Source of the DNA: Rhodothermales bacterium
GTDB lineage: Bacteria; Bacteroidota; Rhodothermia; Rhodothermales; Bin80
Direction of reading: 5' to 3'
DNA: 44,033 nt
Assembly: GCA_022822185.1 (NCBI GenBank)
Contig: JAJECE010000085.1
Coordinates: 1 to 44,033, forward strand
Part shown: positions 26,546-35,893 of the stretch, piece by piece
Numbering within the stretch: position 1 is the first letter of the stretch
How the letters are laid out: each line of letters starts with the position of its first letter
Made by a program: the position numbers and the translations under genes
The notes under the pieces: model-generated
What the model saw: the letters and a program-made list of their open reading frames with translations, nothing else
Told to the model about the DNA's origin: nothing
Database searches by the model: none

Positions 26546-28781
26546 TAAAAAGTCGGCTGTATTTGATGGTGATTGTACGCCCCAGGCTGTTATGGAAGGG
26601 TTGGCTGGATTCGCTTACATCGTTGAAGACAATAAATAATCCTGTATTCGCAGACTGAAGCCAGCCCAGTCTCAGGTTGGCGGACCACAGATCTCCTGCG
26701 CTGTCGCTGTACTGGAACAGGCCCTGAACATAGAGTCGGGGGGTAAATGAGTAAGAAAGTCGGGTTTGAATCAGATTGATCACAAAGTCACCATTCGGCA
26801 GGCGCACATCGTTGTACGACCAATTCACCTCTGTGGTCAGGGCCTCATTGGCCCGGATACGGATGGTATTGGAGATGTTTCTGCGTGTACCGCCAAAGAA
26901 TCCACCCAGAAACGCACGCGTACGGATACTCACCTTTCGTCCCTGATTGGTGATGAGTACGAGCTGCGCTTCTCTGTGGTCATAGGTCCCTGCGGGGACG
27001 CGTACATTGCTTGCAATCTTAAATTCTTCCTGAACCCCTTCACGGGTCAGATTGATTCCGGTATGAATTTCGAATCCGCTCTTCCATTCAAAGTGATTAT
27101 CAATATGCCAGCGGCCTCCTTCCTGGAATCCTCGAAAGTCCCAGTATCCCTGATAACTGATATGAGGCCGCAGTTCCAGGAGCCCAAACAAATTTTCCGG
27201 CCGCCATGCATACAGGATCAGGCCAGTGAGTTTGCGATACTCACTGTTTCGTCTCAGGAACCCAATCGCCGGATTGAAATTCTCGGCTACCTGGGTGAAG
27301 GTGCTATTGATTCTCCACACATTGGAGAGATAGGATGCATTCAGGTTGAGTGCATGCTCCGCGCCGCTTAGATGGGGCGAAAATGTGCGGGCAGCGAAGC
27401 CGGAGAGGGTGGTATACCGGCCGATTCCCCATCGCCCGTCTATCGCCAGAGCCTGGTTGTCTTCTTCTACAGGTATGGAATCGTCTGCATCAAGATGAAG
27501 CCGGCTGGTTGCCATGACTCCGACAGCAGAACGGTTGGCCAAGTCTTTGCGGACCCGTACGACCGAAAAATTTGTCCCGGCCGCCGCTCCTTCCACCTCT
27601 CGTGTCTGCATGGTCAGCAGTCCGACATTGACCCCCGCCGCCTGTCCGGACAGCCGGGTCCCTCCGAGGATGGGAATCTGTTCACCGTCCGGTCCGATTC
27701 CGATCCGGCGACTGAAGAAGAGTTCCATTTCCTGTCCACTGAATTCAGATACTCCCACTGAGAAGAGTCCGGCATTCTCCAGAAAGAAGGGGCGCTTTTC
27801 GGGGAAGAAGAGATTGAACCGGTCGAGATTGACCTGCTGTTCATCTACTTCAACCTGTGCAAAATCTGTATTGTAGCTGGCATCAAGTGTAAGGCTTGGT
27901 GTGAGGCTGTACTTGAGATCCACCCCGATATCGACATCCGGTTCAACCTGTGACTCGGCAGGTTCAAACGTTCGGGTGACATTTCCAAGTGTATAGGGGA
28001 CAATCTGGAGGTTCCGGGGCTGCGGGACGATCAGTCCCGATACATGGCCGGCCATGGAAACTCTGCTGAGCTGGAATTGCCGGGGCATACGGGTCCAGAA
28101 AGAGCGTTCATTATGGCGCCGGATATTCCGCTGGAAGTTTATGCCCCATGTCTGTTCACGCGTGGAGGGAAAACGAATGGTCCGAAACGGAATCTCAAAT
28201 TCAGCCGTCCACCCCGCTTCAGTTGTACGGGTCTGCACATCCCATGACCCATCCCAGTTAATATTGAAGCCTCCGCCGCTGCCCGTCTGCTGACGTGCGC
28301 CGAAGGCTCCCTGCCCTTCGTTGGTTACCTGTGCGTCGTACTCAATGCCTGCAGGATTCGTACCGAAGACAAACCCGCTCTGCCCATCCAGATAGGTATC
28401 CAGAATCATCTGAAAGCTATCGGTTTCATCCAGCGGAGCATCCCGGCGGGTATCCGACACGATGATCTGTTCCGGTTCACGATCATAACAGATCACACCT
28501 ACGTACAAGGCGTGATCTGTGTAGACCAGATACACTTCGGTACGTTCGCTTGAGGGCTGCCCTTCCTGAGGTGTGGTTTGCCAGAATTCGGTAATCGGGA
28601 TTGCCTGCGCATATGCAGGGTCATCCGTGATGGTGCCGTCGAGTATTGGAGAGGTTTCTGTATAGGCCGCTGCCGCTGCCGGCGTGGCCTGCTCTCCGGA
28701 AACGGGCATGGAGGATTGTGCGCTCACGAGTGCAGAAGAAGTGAGCGATCCGAGTAAAAAACAAAAAAGACGCACAGTCAT
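26532..28781 (-). CDS. DUF5916 outer-membrane protein with CBM9-like N domain
   Basis: 749 residues from ATG 28781 (MTVRLFCFLLGSLTSSALVS signal peptide); a TTG seven codons upstream is less likely. Residues ~35-215 are a carbohydrate-binding family 9-like beta sandwich (SPILDGTITDDPAYAQA, VYTDHALYVGVICYDREPE, AGWTAEFEIPFRTIRF, WGINFQRNIRR). The remainder is the DUF5916 barrel-like region: DASYNTDFAQVEVDEQQVNL, FFPEKRPFFLENAG, FFSRRIGIGPDGEQIPILGG, ending with alternating amphipathic strands and a C-terminal aromatic pattern. Function of the family is not established; surface glycan binding or uptake is a guess. Divergent from argH across 75 bp. Confidence 0.87.
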   Translation of the reverse strand: MTVRLFCFLLGSLTSSALVSAQSSMPVSGEQATPAAAAAYTETSPILDGTITDDPAYAQAIPITEFWQTTPQEGQPSSERTEVYLVYTDHALYVGVICYDREPEQIIVSDTRRDAPLDETDSFQMILDTYLDGQSGFVFGTNPAGIEYDAQVTNEGQGAFGARQQTGSGGGFNINWDGSWDVQTRTTEAGWTAEFEIPFRTIRFPSTREQTWGINFQRNIRRHNERSFWTRMPRQFQLSRVSMAGHVSGLIVPQPRNLQIVPYTLGNVTRTFEPAESQVEPDVDIGVDLKYSLTPSLTLDASYNTDFAQVEVDEQQVNLDRFNLFFPEKRPFFLENAGLFSVGVSEFSGQEMELFFSRRIGIGPDGEQIPILGGTRLSGQAAGVNVGLLTMQTREVEGAAAGTNFSVVRVRKDLANRSAVGVMATSRLHLDADDSIPVEEDNQALAIDGRWGIGRYTTLSGFAARTFSPHLSGAEHALNLNASYLSNVWRINSTFTQVAENFNPAIGFLRRNSEYRKLTGLILYAWRPENLFGLLELRPHISYQGYWDFRGFQEGGRWHIDNHFEWKSGFEIHTGINLTREGVQEEFKIASNVRVPAGTYDHREAQLVLITNQGRKVSIRTRAFLGGFFGGTRRNISNTIRIRANEALTTEVNWSYNDVRLPNGDFVINLIQTRLSYSFTPRLYVQGLFQYSDSAGDLWSANLRLGWLQSANTGLFIVFNDVSESSQPFHNSLGRTITIKYSRLFNVLR

Positions 28782-28856
28782 GCAGGCAGTTGAATGAGAC
28801 AATTTACGGTTCGGGAACCTATTTTATTTGTTTAGAACAGAAAATTCATTCCCCTA

Positions 28857-30272
28857 ATGAAAAAACAACGCAGCACCAGTGATCCAAAGCGTATGTGGGG
28901 CGGTCGTTTTTCAGAAGAAACAGATCGGCTGGTGCAACTTTTCGGTGCATCCACAGACATAGACAGGCGGATGGCCCTGGAGGATATAGAAGGCTCTGTC
29001 GCGCATGCGTCTATGCTGACGGCACAGGGTATTCTTTCGGAACAGGAGGGGAAGACGATCTGTGCAGGTCTGGAAGAGATCCGAAAGGCTGTCCTTGCAG
29101 GGGAGTTTCACTGGGATCCCGCGCTGGAGGATGTGCACATGAATATTGAGCACGAACTGACCCGGCGGATTGGTCCGGTGGGCGGGAAATTGCATACTGC
29201 ACGAAGCCGGAATGATCAGGTCGCCACGGACCTGCGTCTGTGGCTTCGGAGAGCGGGGAATGAGATTGGGATAGAGCTGCAGACCGTTCGGGCTGTGCTG
29301 ATTGATCTTGCTGAAGCACATCTGGAGGTGATTATGCCGGGCTATACGCACCTGCAGGTCGCGCAGCCGGTGCGGTTCTCGCAACATCTGATGGCCTATT
29401 ATGCCATGTTCAGCCGGGATTCAGAGCGCCTTTCTCAGACACTGGAGCGCATGAACGATTCGCCCCTTGGGGCATGTGCATTGGCGGGGACAGGTTTTGA
29501 TATTGATCGAGTGGCAACCGCGAATCAGCTGGGATTCCGGGGCGTGGCGTTGAATTCAATGGATGCCGTCAGTGACCGGGATTTTGTATTAGATTTTTTA
29601 TCGTTCAGCAGTATTGTGATGGTACACCTGTCAAGGCTGAGCGAGGAACTCATTCTGTGGTCTAGTCAGGAGTTTGGTTTTATCACGCTGCCGGACAGTC
29701 ATACAACGGGAAGCAGCATTATGCCTCAGAAAAAGAACCCTGACATGTGCGAACTCATTCGCGGAAAGACGGGAAGGGTATGCGGGAGTCTCATGGCACT
29801 GCTGATGACGATGAAGGGTTTGCCGTTGACGTACAATAAGGATATGCAGGAGGACAAGGAGGGGGTTTTTGATGCGGCGGACACTCTTCGCATGTCCCTC
29901 AGGATTTATTCCGGGATGCTTTCCGGCATCCAGGTGCATGCGGAGTGTATGCGGGCTGCGGCGGCGGTCGGATTCAGCAACGCTACAGATCTGGCCGATT
30001 ATCTGACGCGTAAGGGGCTGCCGTTCCGGGAGGCGCACGAAGTGGTGGGGCATCTGGTTGCGCTCTGTTTGAGGAAAGGGTTTTCTCTGGAGTCCCTGCC
30101 CCTTGAAACGATGCAGCAGGTGAGTCCTTTGATTGAAGCGGATGTGCTGGAATGCCTGAAACTGGACGCGGTGGTGAATGCCCGGAACAGCCTTGGTGGA
30201 ACGGCCGCCACAGAGGTGGAGCGGCAGATCCGGCTTGCACGGGAGCAACTCCAGCGTGAAGTTGCCGAATAG
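28857..30272 (+). CDS. argH: Argininosuccinate lyase
   Basis: Last step of arginine synthesis: argininosuccinate to arginine and fumarate. 471 residues, standard length. [20 protein letters not shown] at the start, [55 protein letters not shown] with the catalytic His, and the fumarase/aspartase signature [20 protein letters not shown] at ~284 with the catalytic Ser. No other arg genes are in the window. The region after its stop (to 30451) holds nothing I recognise. Confidence 0.96.
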   Translation: MKKQRSTSDPKRMWGGRFSEETDRLVQLFGASTDIDRRMALEDIEGSVAHASMLTAQGILSEQEGKTICAGLEEIRKAVLAGEFHWDPALEDVHMNIEHELTRRIGPVGGKLHTARSRNDQVATDLRLWLRRAGNEIGIELQTVRAVLIDLAEAHLEVIMPGYTHLQVAQPVRFSQHLMAYYAMFSRDSERLSQTLERMNDSPLGACALAGTGFDIDRVATANQLGFRGVALNSMDAVSDRDFVLDFLSFSSIVMVHLSRLSEELILWSSQEFGFITLPDSHTTGSSIMPQKKNPDMCELIRGKTGRVCGSLMALLMTMKGLPLTYNKDMQEDKEGVFDAADTLRMSLRIYSGMLSGIQVHAECMRAAAAVGFSNATDLADYLTRKGLPFREAHEVVGHLVALCLRKGFSLESLPLETMQQVSPLIEADVLECLKLDAVVNARNSLGGTAATEVERQIRLAREQLQREVAE

Positions 30273-30451
30273 CAGATTCCTGGATTCGGTTGCCTTTAGG
30301 ATGTCCTCAAAATAATCACCGCCAGCCAAATGGCCGGCATCACATCTGGCGGGCATGTTCTGCATCCATGTCAGGATGCTTTTACAGATCCGCAATGTGC
30401 CGTGTACGGTCAGCCAACTATGACCGGCTAGCCATAATCCGTTCCAAGGGT

Positions 30452-32242
30452 CTAATTCCCCGTGGTTTCATCCCTCTCCCTTCGTGACTTTGAAGGGGGG
30501 TCAAATATAATCCCCAGTAGCGTTCCCGATTCCTCACCATCGGTTAGTCTGCATCGAACGTATCGGTCAAGATCAAATTCTTTGTGGAAGTCATCGTGAG
30601 GGACCATGTCGGAGTTCAGTGCACAGATATACTGGGTTCCGGTGCGCTCGGTAACATCATGTGCTCGTTCAAGGGCGGCCGCCCGTTGTCGTGCGTCAAC
30701 GCCATCGAATATTTCGCTGTCGTGAACCAGAAAATCAATAGACAGGTCACGATTGGCACAGAATTCTAGGATTGCAAGGTCAAAGCAGAAGATTTTCATC
30801 TTACCGATCCCGTCGCTTCCACTTTTTCTGATCTCAATGTTGAACCGAAATCCCGAATCGGACAGATTAATGATTAGATGTCCGGGCACTCGATATAGTG
30901 CGCGAGAATTAAGATTAAAGAATCCTACAGGGATCTCCCAGGTGTCCCGTCGCTCCTCATGGTCACAGGTGGCTAGATCCGCAAGTTCGGCCTTATCCCG
31001 TGCGATTTGACGCTCACGGGACTCTATTTGGCGCAGTTGCTCAATCTGTCTTTTAATATGCTCTAATTCTTCACACTTGCTACCGTGCCTCTCACGTAAC
31101 CTTTCCATTTCATCCATTGCTCCGTGTTCACTGAGTATCTGAAGGAGGTTGCCCCGGGTCTCTGTCAACTCTCGAATCTTATTGTTTGCCTCCGTCATGT
31201 CATGTTCAAGACGTGAGATCTCTCTTTTCAGGAATCGTCTACGATCCTTGATGACTAGGGCGTAGAATTCTTTCGCCTCCGCAAGTGATTTTCGTATTGT
31301 CTCCGAAAATACTACCCCCATTTCCTTGTACACCTGTTCAATGGACTCCGTGGATGGTGCTTCTTCGGATTCAACGGCCTGCTGATAGAGTTTCAGACGA
31401 CGGGCGGTGAGGATGTTCTCGTTTGTGGCAGCATGAAGTTTTTCGGTAAGCTGATCGGCCTCTTGCTGGATGGATTCATATTGGGGATGAACTTTGAAGT
31501 TGGCGAGGGTGCGAGAATTCTCCTCAATCTCCTGCAGCAGCAGGACACGCTCCGCTTCCAGTTCTCCCATGTTGCCCCGAATGTAGGGCACGGCTCCGCG
31601 CTTCACAAGTTTATGAAGATCCTTGAGTTCTGTATTCTGATCCTTTATCTGTTGCCATTGCACCGCAAGATGCCAGTCCATTCCGAGTAGCAGTGCTATA
31701 TGAACCTGCTTATTCCATGGTTTTTGATTAGGGAAATGGGAAAAGGGGTCGCCAAATGCATGGTGTCCCCTTCGAACGAAGTAGGAAATAAGACTGCGGA
31801 ACGACGGATTGTATTTTGGGGCCTCTGGCGGCGTGAGCGAAAACAACGCGTATCCCAGAAACGCTTTCCATTGTTCTTGCGTGAAGGATCGCTCGCCCGT
31901 GAACTCGATGTCTGGAAGGTCAGGCCAGTCGTCCCCCAGATCTTTAACCGTCACAGTTTTTGGTTTAGCAACCGCCCGGGAGACGGTAATTCGTTCGTCG
32001 CCGAGAGAAATTTCCATCGTGAAGATCCATTCTTTTAAAGCCGGAATCGCCAACCCACGGCCTTTATTCATGTTGGCACCGAGACAGAAGTGAATTATCT
32101 CTATCAGGGTGGACTTTCCAAGTCCGTTGCGCGTGTCCTTTCTGGATGAGTCCTCGGTGCGGTCGGCCAGTACCACATTCAGGCCCGATGTGAACCTGAT
32201 TGGGCGGAATGAGGGCATGTTGGCACGTATCTCGTGAATCAT
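30452..32242 (-). CDS. ABC-3C system SMC-like ATPase (DUF2326 type)
   Basis: 596 residues. N-terminal half-ATPase: IRFTSGLNVVLADRTEDSSR then Walker A RNGLGKSTLIEIIHFCLG at ~38-55. Residues ~225-435 form a long coiled coil (ELEAERVLLLQEIEENSRTL, RRRFLKREISRLEHDMTEAN). The C-terminal half-site carries the DUF2326 core with IDFLVHDSEIFDGVDARQR, the Walker-B/D-loop region. This RecN/SMC-like ATPase is the sensor or motor subunit of ABC-three-component conflict systems. Its ATG overlaps the stop of the middle-component gene (ATGA), so the three genes are translationally coupled. A CCCTTC/GAAGGG hairpin lies inside its last codons (30477-30498). Confidence 0.87.
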   Translation of the reverse strand: MIHEIRANMPSFRPIRFTSGLNVVLADRTEDSSRKDTRNGLGKSTLIEIIHFCLGANMNKGRGLAIPALKEWIFTMEISLGDERITVSRAVAKPKTVTVKDLGDDWPDLPDIEFTGERSFTQEQWKAFLGYALFSLTPPEAPKYNPSFRSLISYFVRRGHHAFGDPFSHFPNQKPWNKQVHIALLLGMDWHLAVQWQQIKDQNTELKDLHKLVKRGAVPYIRGNMGELEAERVLLLQEIEENSRTLANFKVHPQYESIQQEADQLTEKLHAATNENILTARRLKLYQQAVESEEAPSTESIEQVYKEMGVVFSETIRKSLAEAKEFYALVIKDRRRFLKREISRLEHDMTEANNKIRELTETRGNLLQILSEHGAMDEMERLRERHGSKCEELEHIKRQIEQLRQIESRERQIARDKAELADLATCDHEERRDTWEIPVGFFNLNSRALYRVPGHLIINLSDSGFRFNIEIRKSGSDGIGKMKIFCFDLAILEFCANRDLSIDFLVHDSEIFDGVDARQRAAALERAHDVTERTGTQYICALNSDMVPHDDFHKEFDLDRYVRCRLTDGEESGTLLGIIFDPPSKSRRERDETTGN

Positions 32243-32466
32243 GGTTTCTGGCGTGTGATAAGCCCGCCTTCATACCGTACGACCTGAAGTGAATAGAGCA
32301 TCGTGAGTGCAAGGATGAAACGTTCAAATGTACCAATCGCTTTCTCCTTTCGAACGGACTCCCATAGGCTCGTCACGGTGCGAGGCTGTGGGAGCTTGGC
32401 GAAGATCACCGCCCCGGCACCAAGCAGGGTCTGTTCTGCAGGGATGTGCTTGGTTGGGTGAATCAT
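32239..32466 (-). CDS. ABC-3C middle component, MC6-like
   Basis: 75 residues: MIHPTKHIPAEQTLLGAGAV, then RTVTSLWESVRKEKAIGTFE and RFILALTMLYSLQVVRYEGG. Length, the helical LW..V segment and the F..ALxxLYxL end fit the MC6 group of small winged-helix-like middle components that bridge effector and ATPase in ABC-3C systems. The start overlaps the HNH gene stop (ATGA), and the stop overlaps the ATPase start (ATGA). The context is as strong as the sequence. Confidence 0.8.
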   Translation of the reverse strand: MIHPTKHIPAEQTLLGAGAVIFAKLPQPRTVTSLWESVRKEKAIGTFERFILALTMLYSLQVVRYEGGLITRQKP

Positions 32467-33242
32467 TGTTCAAATACCTCACAGGTCTCAAACAAATAGA
32501 CTAGTACGGTCTCGGCGGCGTGCTGGATTTTGAAATCCTTGAACCCGCGCCGAGCGAATATACACATTGCATCAAAGAGGTCTTCACCGGAAGAGATGCC
32601 TTCTTTGCGAAGTTTGTAGTAGTGTTCCAGGAAACCTGATTTCAGGCGATCCGGAAACCTAGGATCTTCCTGGCTCAATGCCTGAATAAATGAGCGTACC
32701 TGGGGGGTCGCTGTAAGATGGCTTCTGATAAGATTCCGGGATGATACCGAAAGGCCGTTTTTCTGGATCTTGTCCTTCAGAGATATTCTGGAGAAGTCCT
32801 GATCCGGTGGAGGAGGCGATATCTCGCTTATCCACCGTGTGGCCTCTTCAAGTTCGCTAAAACTCACGGTGACCATTGCATATTCCATGGCTACAGCAAC
32901 CATGTTTTCGTGGGCATGCTTGATCGCAAGAAGTCGCTCCACAGGATAATCCTTTTCCCCTTGAGGATGCGCGTCAATCTTTGCGTGACAGTTGCGGCAA
33001 ACATAAATAAGATTGGAGAGTGAATTCCGCTCCTCCGTTGTCATTGACGCGTCAAACCGGGCCGATGGGCGGCCTCGGTTCTTCCCCCCGTGTTCGCCAG
33101 CGATGTGAGCGGCTTCGCCCAGCAGGACAACATCGTGAATGTCGTTTCGATATTCCGCCAGTAGTTGGGGGCAAGATGGCATTGCGCATCAATTGCCGCT
33201 GAGCAGAGCCAAACGAATCCGGGTCTTAGGAGAGACGCTCAT
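32463..33242 (-). pseudogene. ABC-3C HNH nuclease effector with in-frame TGA
   Basis: Read from ATG 33242 the protein is MSVSPKTRIRLALLSGN, then TGA (33191-33189), then CAMPSCPQLLAEY and a further ~230 residues to 32463. The segment before the TGA is exactly what the family has there (LALLSGN-x-CAMPSC, first zinc Cys pair). HNH features follow: GEAAHIAGEHGG with the metal His, NSLSNLIYVCRNCHAKIDAH with the second Cys pair, and PVERLLAIKHAHE. Residues after ~110 form a helical ABC-3C C-terminal domain ending LVYLFETCEVFEQ. CGA (Arg) to TGA is the simplest explanation. Restarting at ATG 33182 (MPSCPQ) would drop the first zinc Cys. It is therefore either a disabled effector, readthrough, or a base error. 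Confidence 0.78.
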
Positions 33243-33536
33243 TAGGTGTTATGCTGCAAGTAAAAATACTCTGATTCCTGGCTCTGTTTCAGAACATAGC
33301 GAGTTGGACAGAGGGACTTCGCAGAAATCGGACACAGCCAAACGCCGCCCGAACTATGCTGTGAAAAAACCGGACTGAAGTGGATGTCAACATCATAGAA
33401 TCCCGATACCATTTGCAACCCGCAACGGGATACAGTGGTTCTCTAATTCTAAGAATTCAGGACGGGTTCGGAAAAGACAGGTATCTGGTGCCAGAACCAG
33501 AAGTACAGGAAGACAGAACCTTCTTAGTTCGATGAA
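33243..33536. other. Intergenic region between ABC-3C module and AI-2E transporter
   Basis: 294 bp. It should hold the promoter of the ABC-3C operon; on the minus strand TTGACA is seen at 33390-33385 but no well-spaced -10 or TAnnTTTG box follows. No integrase, tRNA or direct repeat was noticed that would mark an insertion boundary. Confidence 0.4.
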
Positions 33537-34628
33537 TCAATCTTTCGGGGCACTTTCGGAGCCATTCACGGATCCCATCAGCACCGCAATTGGACGCAGG
33601 CTGTCAATATTTTCAAAGAAGATTTTGATGGTCGCAGTCAGGGGCACGGCAAGAATCATACCGGCTATGCCCCAGAGCCACCCCCAGAAGATGAGCGATA
33701 CAATCACCAGAAGGGGGCTGAGATTCAGACTGAATGCCATTAGCCTCGGATCAACCACATTGCCCATCACCATCTGAATGAGCCACATCAAAAGGGCTGC
33801 AATGATCGGAATCGTTAAGGTTTCAAACTGCAGCAGTGCAAACCCGAACGGAAGAACCACAGCGACGAACGAGCCGATATTGGGGATATAGTTCAAGAGA
33901 AAGGCCAGAAATCCCCAGAAGACGGAATAATCAACCCTTAGCATCCAGAGGACCAGAAAGACCAGCAGCCCCGTCCCCACGCTGACTAAGGTCTTTGCGA
34001 CCAGATACTGGCGAACCTGCTGACTGATATTGTCGGTCACCGAAGCAATCCGGGCCGCGACGCTCTCGGGATAGGCACGCCGGACTTTTACCACCAGTTC
34101 GCCACTTCCTGCCAGAATAAACAACATGAACAGGAGGACCAGGAAGGTATTCCATACAAACGTGAGCGCCTCGCCGATGCCGCTCTGAAACAGTGTCGCC
34201 ACGATAGATGGATCAATGGTTTGACTCAGGTCCAGTCGCCCTTCGTCCAGCCCCATCGCAGCAGCAGTGCTCTGAAGAAGTACTTCAATATCCACCACCA
34301 CCGTCTGAAGACGCGGAAGATAGCGCTCTGCGGCGGTTGCCAGCGACTGTGCACTTGAATACACAATATATCCGACAATCGTTGCCGCTGCCGCAAGTGC
34401 CACAAAGACGACCACCAGAGCAATGACCATCGGGATCCGGCGCGCCTTCAGGTAGAGAACAATGGGCTGGAATATAAACGACAAAAGAAGCGCCACAGAA
34501 AAAGGCACCAGCACGGTGCGGAGTTCAAGCAGGGTAACCCCGACCACAAAAGCAGCAATCAATCCCAGCAGGAACGAGACAATTCCCTGGGGCTTGAAAT
34601 TCCTAAACTCTGCACCTGAACTTGCCAC
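33537..34628 (-). CDS. AI-2E family transporter (UPF0118/PerM-like)
   Basis: 363 residues with about eight membrane helices in the 2+1+5 pattern of the family: FLLGLIAAFVVGVTLLELRTV, VPFSVALLLSFIFQPIVLYL, VIALVVVFVALAAAATIVGY, a soluble middle stretch ~85-150, then VGTGLLVFLVLWMLRVDYSV, FWGFLAFLLNYIPNIGSFVA and the conserved PLL(V)IVSLIFWGWLWGIAGMI near the end. Members export or import small molecules, or act as sodium/proton antiporters; the AI-2 label is from TqsA and is not evidence of function here. Confidence 0.9.
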   Translation of the reverse strand: MASSGAEFRNFKPQGIVSFLLGLIAAFVVGVTLLELRTVLVPFSVALLLSFIFQPIVLYLKARRIPMVIALVVVFVALAAAATIVGYIVYSSAQSLATAAERYLPRLQTVVVDIEVLLQSTAAAMGLDEGRLDLSQTIDPSIVATLFQSGIGEALTFVWNTFLVLLFMLFILAGSGELVVKVRRAYPESVAARIASVTDNISQQVRQYLVAKTLVSVGTGLLVFLVLWMLRVDYSVFWGFLAFLLNYIPNIGSFVAVVLPFGFALLQFETLTIPIIAALLMWLIQMVMGNVVDPRLMAFSLNLSPLLVIVSLIFWGWLWGIAGMILAVPLTATIKIFFENIDSLRPIAVLMGSVNGSESAPKD

Positions 34629-34661
34629 TTACACTCCGGTATGGTTTTGCACTTAAACGGA

Positions 34662-34910
34662 CTATTTACGAATTCGCTCCCAGATCCAGATGACAAACAT
34701 TGCACCAAGAACGGCAACGAGCAAACTTCGCCAGTCAAAGCCAAGCGTGCCGACACCAAAAAATGTACTGCCCGCCCAGCCGCCAAGAACGCCGCCGATA
34801 ATCCCGATGATCATCGTCTTGAAGATTCCGTATCCCTGACGGCCGGGGTAAATCCATTTTGCCAGAGCTCCGGCAATAAGTCCAAAAAGTGCCCAGCTAA
34901 AAATTCCCAT
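34662..34910 (-). CDS. GlsB/YeaQ/YmgE-family small membrane protein
   Basis: 82 residues, three membrane segments: SWALFGLIAGALAKWIYPG, MIIGIIGGVLGGWAGSTFFG and LLVAVLGAMFVIWIWERIRK. Glycine-zipper pattern and the WIxPGRQGYG loop fit the transglycosylase-associated (GlsB/YeaQ/YmgE) family. These small proteins are stress-induced in other bacteria; biochemical role unknown. It lies 33 bp before the AI-2E gene and is probably co-transcribed. Confidence 0.87.
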   Translation of the reverse strand: MGIFSWALFGLIAGALAKWIYPGRQGYGIFKTMIIGIIGGVLGGWAGSTFFGVGTLGFDWRSLLVAVLGAMFVIWIWERIRK

Positions 34911-34982
34911 GAGATCTCAAATGTTTATGAAGGAATTTGTAATACGAGAGTTATGGGCAACTGGATTCAGTTGGAACATTGC

Positions 34983-35891
34983 TTACCAGTAGTATAGAAG
35001 ACTCAGTATATGTCCGGGGCCGTCAAATCCGTCCTCAAAGGGAATGTACGCATAATCTGCATCAATCCGGTCAAAGAACAACCCGATCCCGAATGTATAA
35101 CTTCGCAATTCATCCCTGGAGATGTAGCCGCCACGCAGGTCAACCAGTTCCATGATCGTGACCCCGCATCCGAGGTGTAATCGTGTGAGTTGATCATCAA
35201 ACAGGTGAGAAACTTCCGCGCTAATCATCAGGTCAAGAAGATGTGCCTCGTCAAAGGCTGCAATGATCTGCAGAGGAGATAATGCAATTCCTCCCTGCAT
35301 GAGGCGTGGCAGGGGGGTCCGCTCGGTTTCCAGTGTACTCATGCGGCCGAGGTTTCGGATTGCTGCTCCTAGATGCAGCCGCCCATCAAGGATATCGGTC
35401 TGGCTCCCAAAGTCTACCGCATACCCGGATGCATGGGTGTCAAATATCCGCTCACGGAGATACTTGGCCGTCATTCCTATGCGGAGACCTCTGAATGCAC
35501 GCGCATAACTCACACCGGCGCTGATAAACTGTGCACTGAAAAGGCCATCCGGTTCGCCGGGTTGGGTACGTGCCTCCAGATCTCCATTATCCGTTGCCGT
35601 CAATGCCAATCCCCATGCGCTGTTAGGGCCGAGGGGGAGTTGAGCGGCAACATCATATGCCCGGACATCACCGATCCACAGGCGGTGGGACCCGGCTACG
35701 GAGTTGCGCCCCCCAACTAATCCGGCTGGATTCCAATAGGTGGCAAAAGCGTTTTGAACGTTGGATGCCTGCGCATCCGCGAATGCACCCGCCCTCGCAT
35801 TGACCCCAATCCGTAAAAAACTCAATCCGGTCTCCTGCCCTGCAGCAGGAGTGGTCAGTAAGGTCAGTCCGAGAACTAAAAGTACACGCAT
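34983..35891 (-). CDS. PorV/PorQ-family outer-membrane protein
   Basis: 302 residues with signal peptide MRVLLVLGLTLLTTPAAGQ. The start of the mature chain, LSFLRIGVNARAGAFADAQA followed by ATYWNPAGLVGG, is the family hallmark (FadL-like barrel, UPF0164/PorV/PorQ). Alternating amphipathic strands continue to a C-terminal GPGHILSLLYYW ending in an aromatic, the barrel-assembly signal. In the family PorV and PorQ shuttle or anchor T9SS cargo. It is the last gene of a five-gene minus-strand run, 2 bp after the preceding stop. Confidence 0.85.
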   Translation of the reverse strand: MRVLLVLGLTLLTTPAAGQETGLSFLRIGVNARAGAFADAQASNVQNAFATYWNPAGLVGGRNSVAGSHRLWIGDVRAYDVAAQLPLGPNSAWGLALTATDNGDLEARTQPGEPDGLFSAQFISAGVSYARAFRGLRIGMTAKYLRERIFDTHASGYAVDFGSQTDILDGRLHLGAAIRNLGRMSTLETERTPLPRLMQGGIALSPLQIIAAFDEAHLLDLMISAEVSHLFDDQLTRLHLGCGVTIMELVDLRGGYISRDELRSYTFGIGLFFDRIDADYAYIPFEDGFDGPGHILSLLYYW

Positions 35892-35893
35892 GC

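Noticed and set aside
33189..33191. TGA in the HNH gene as selenocysteine or code reassignment
   Set aside because: TGA is the ordinary stop of several intact genes here (pntAb, pntB, MC6 and others), and no SECIS-like hairpin was evident; a nonsense mutation is simpler.
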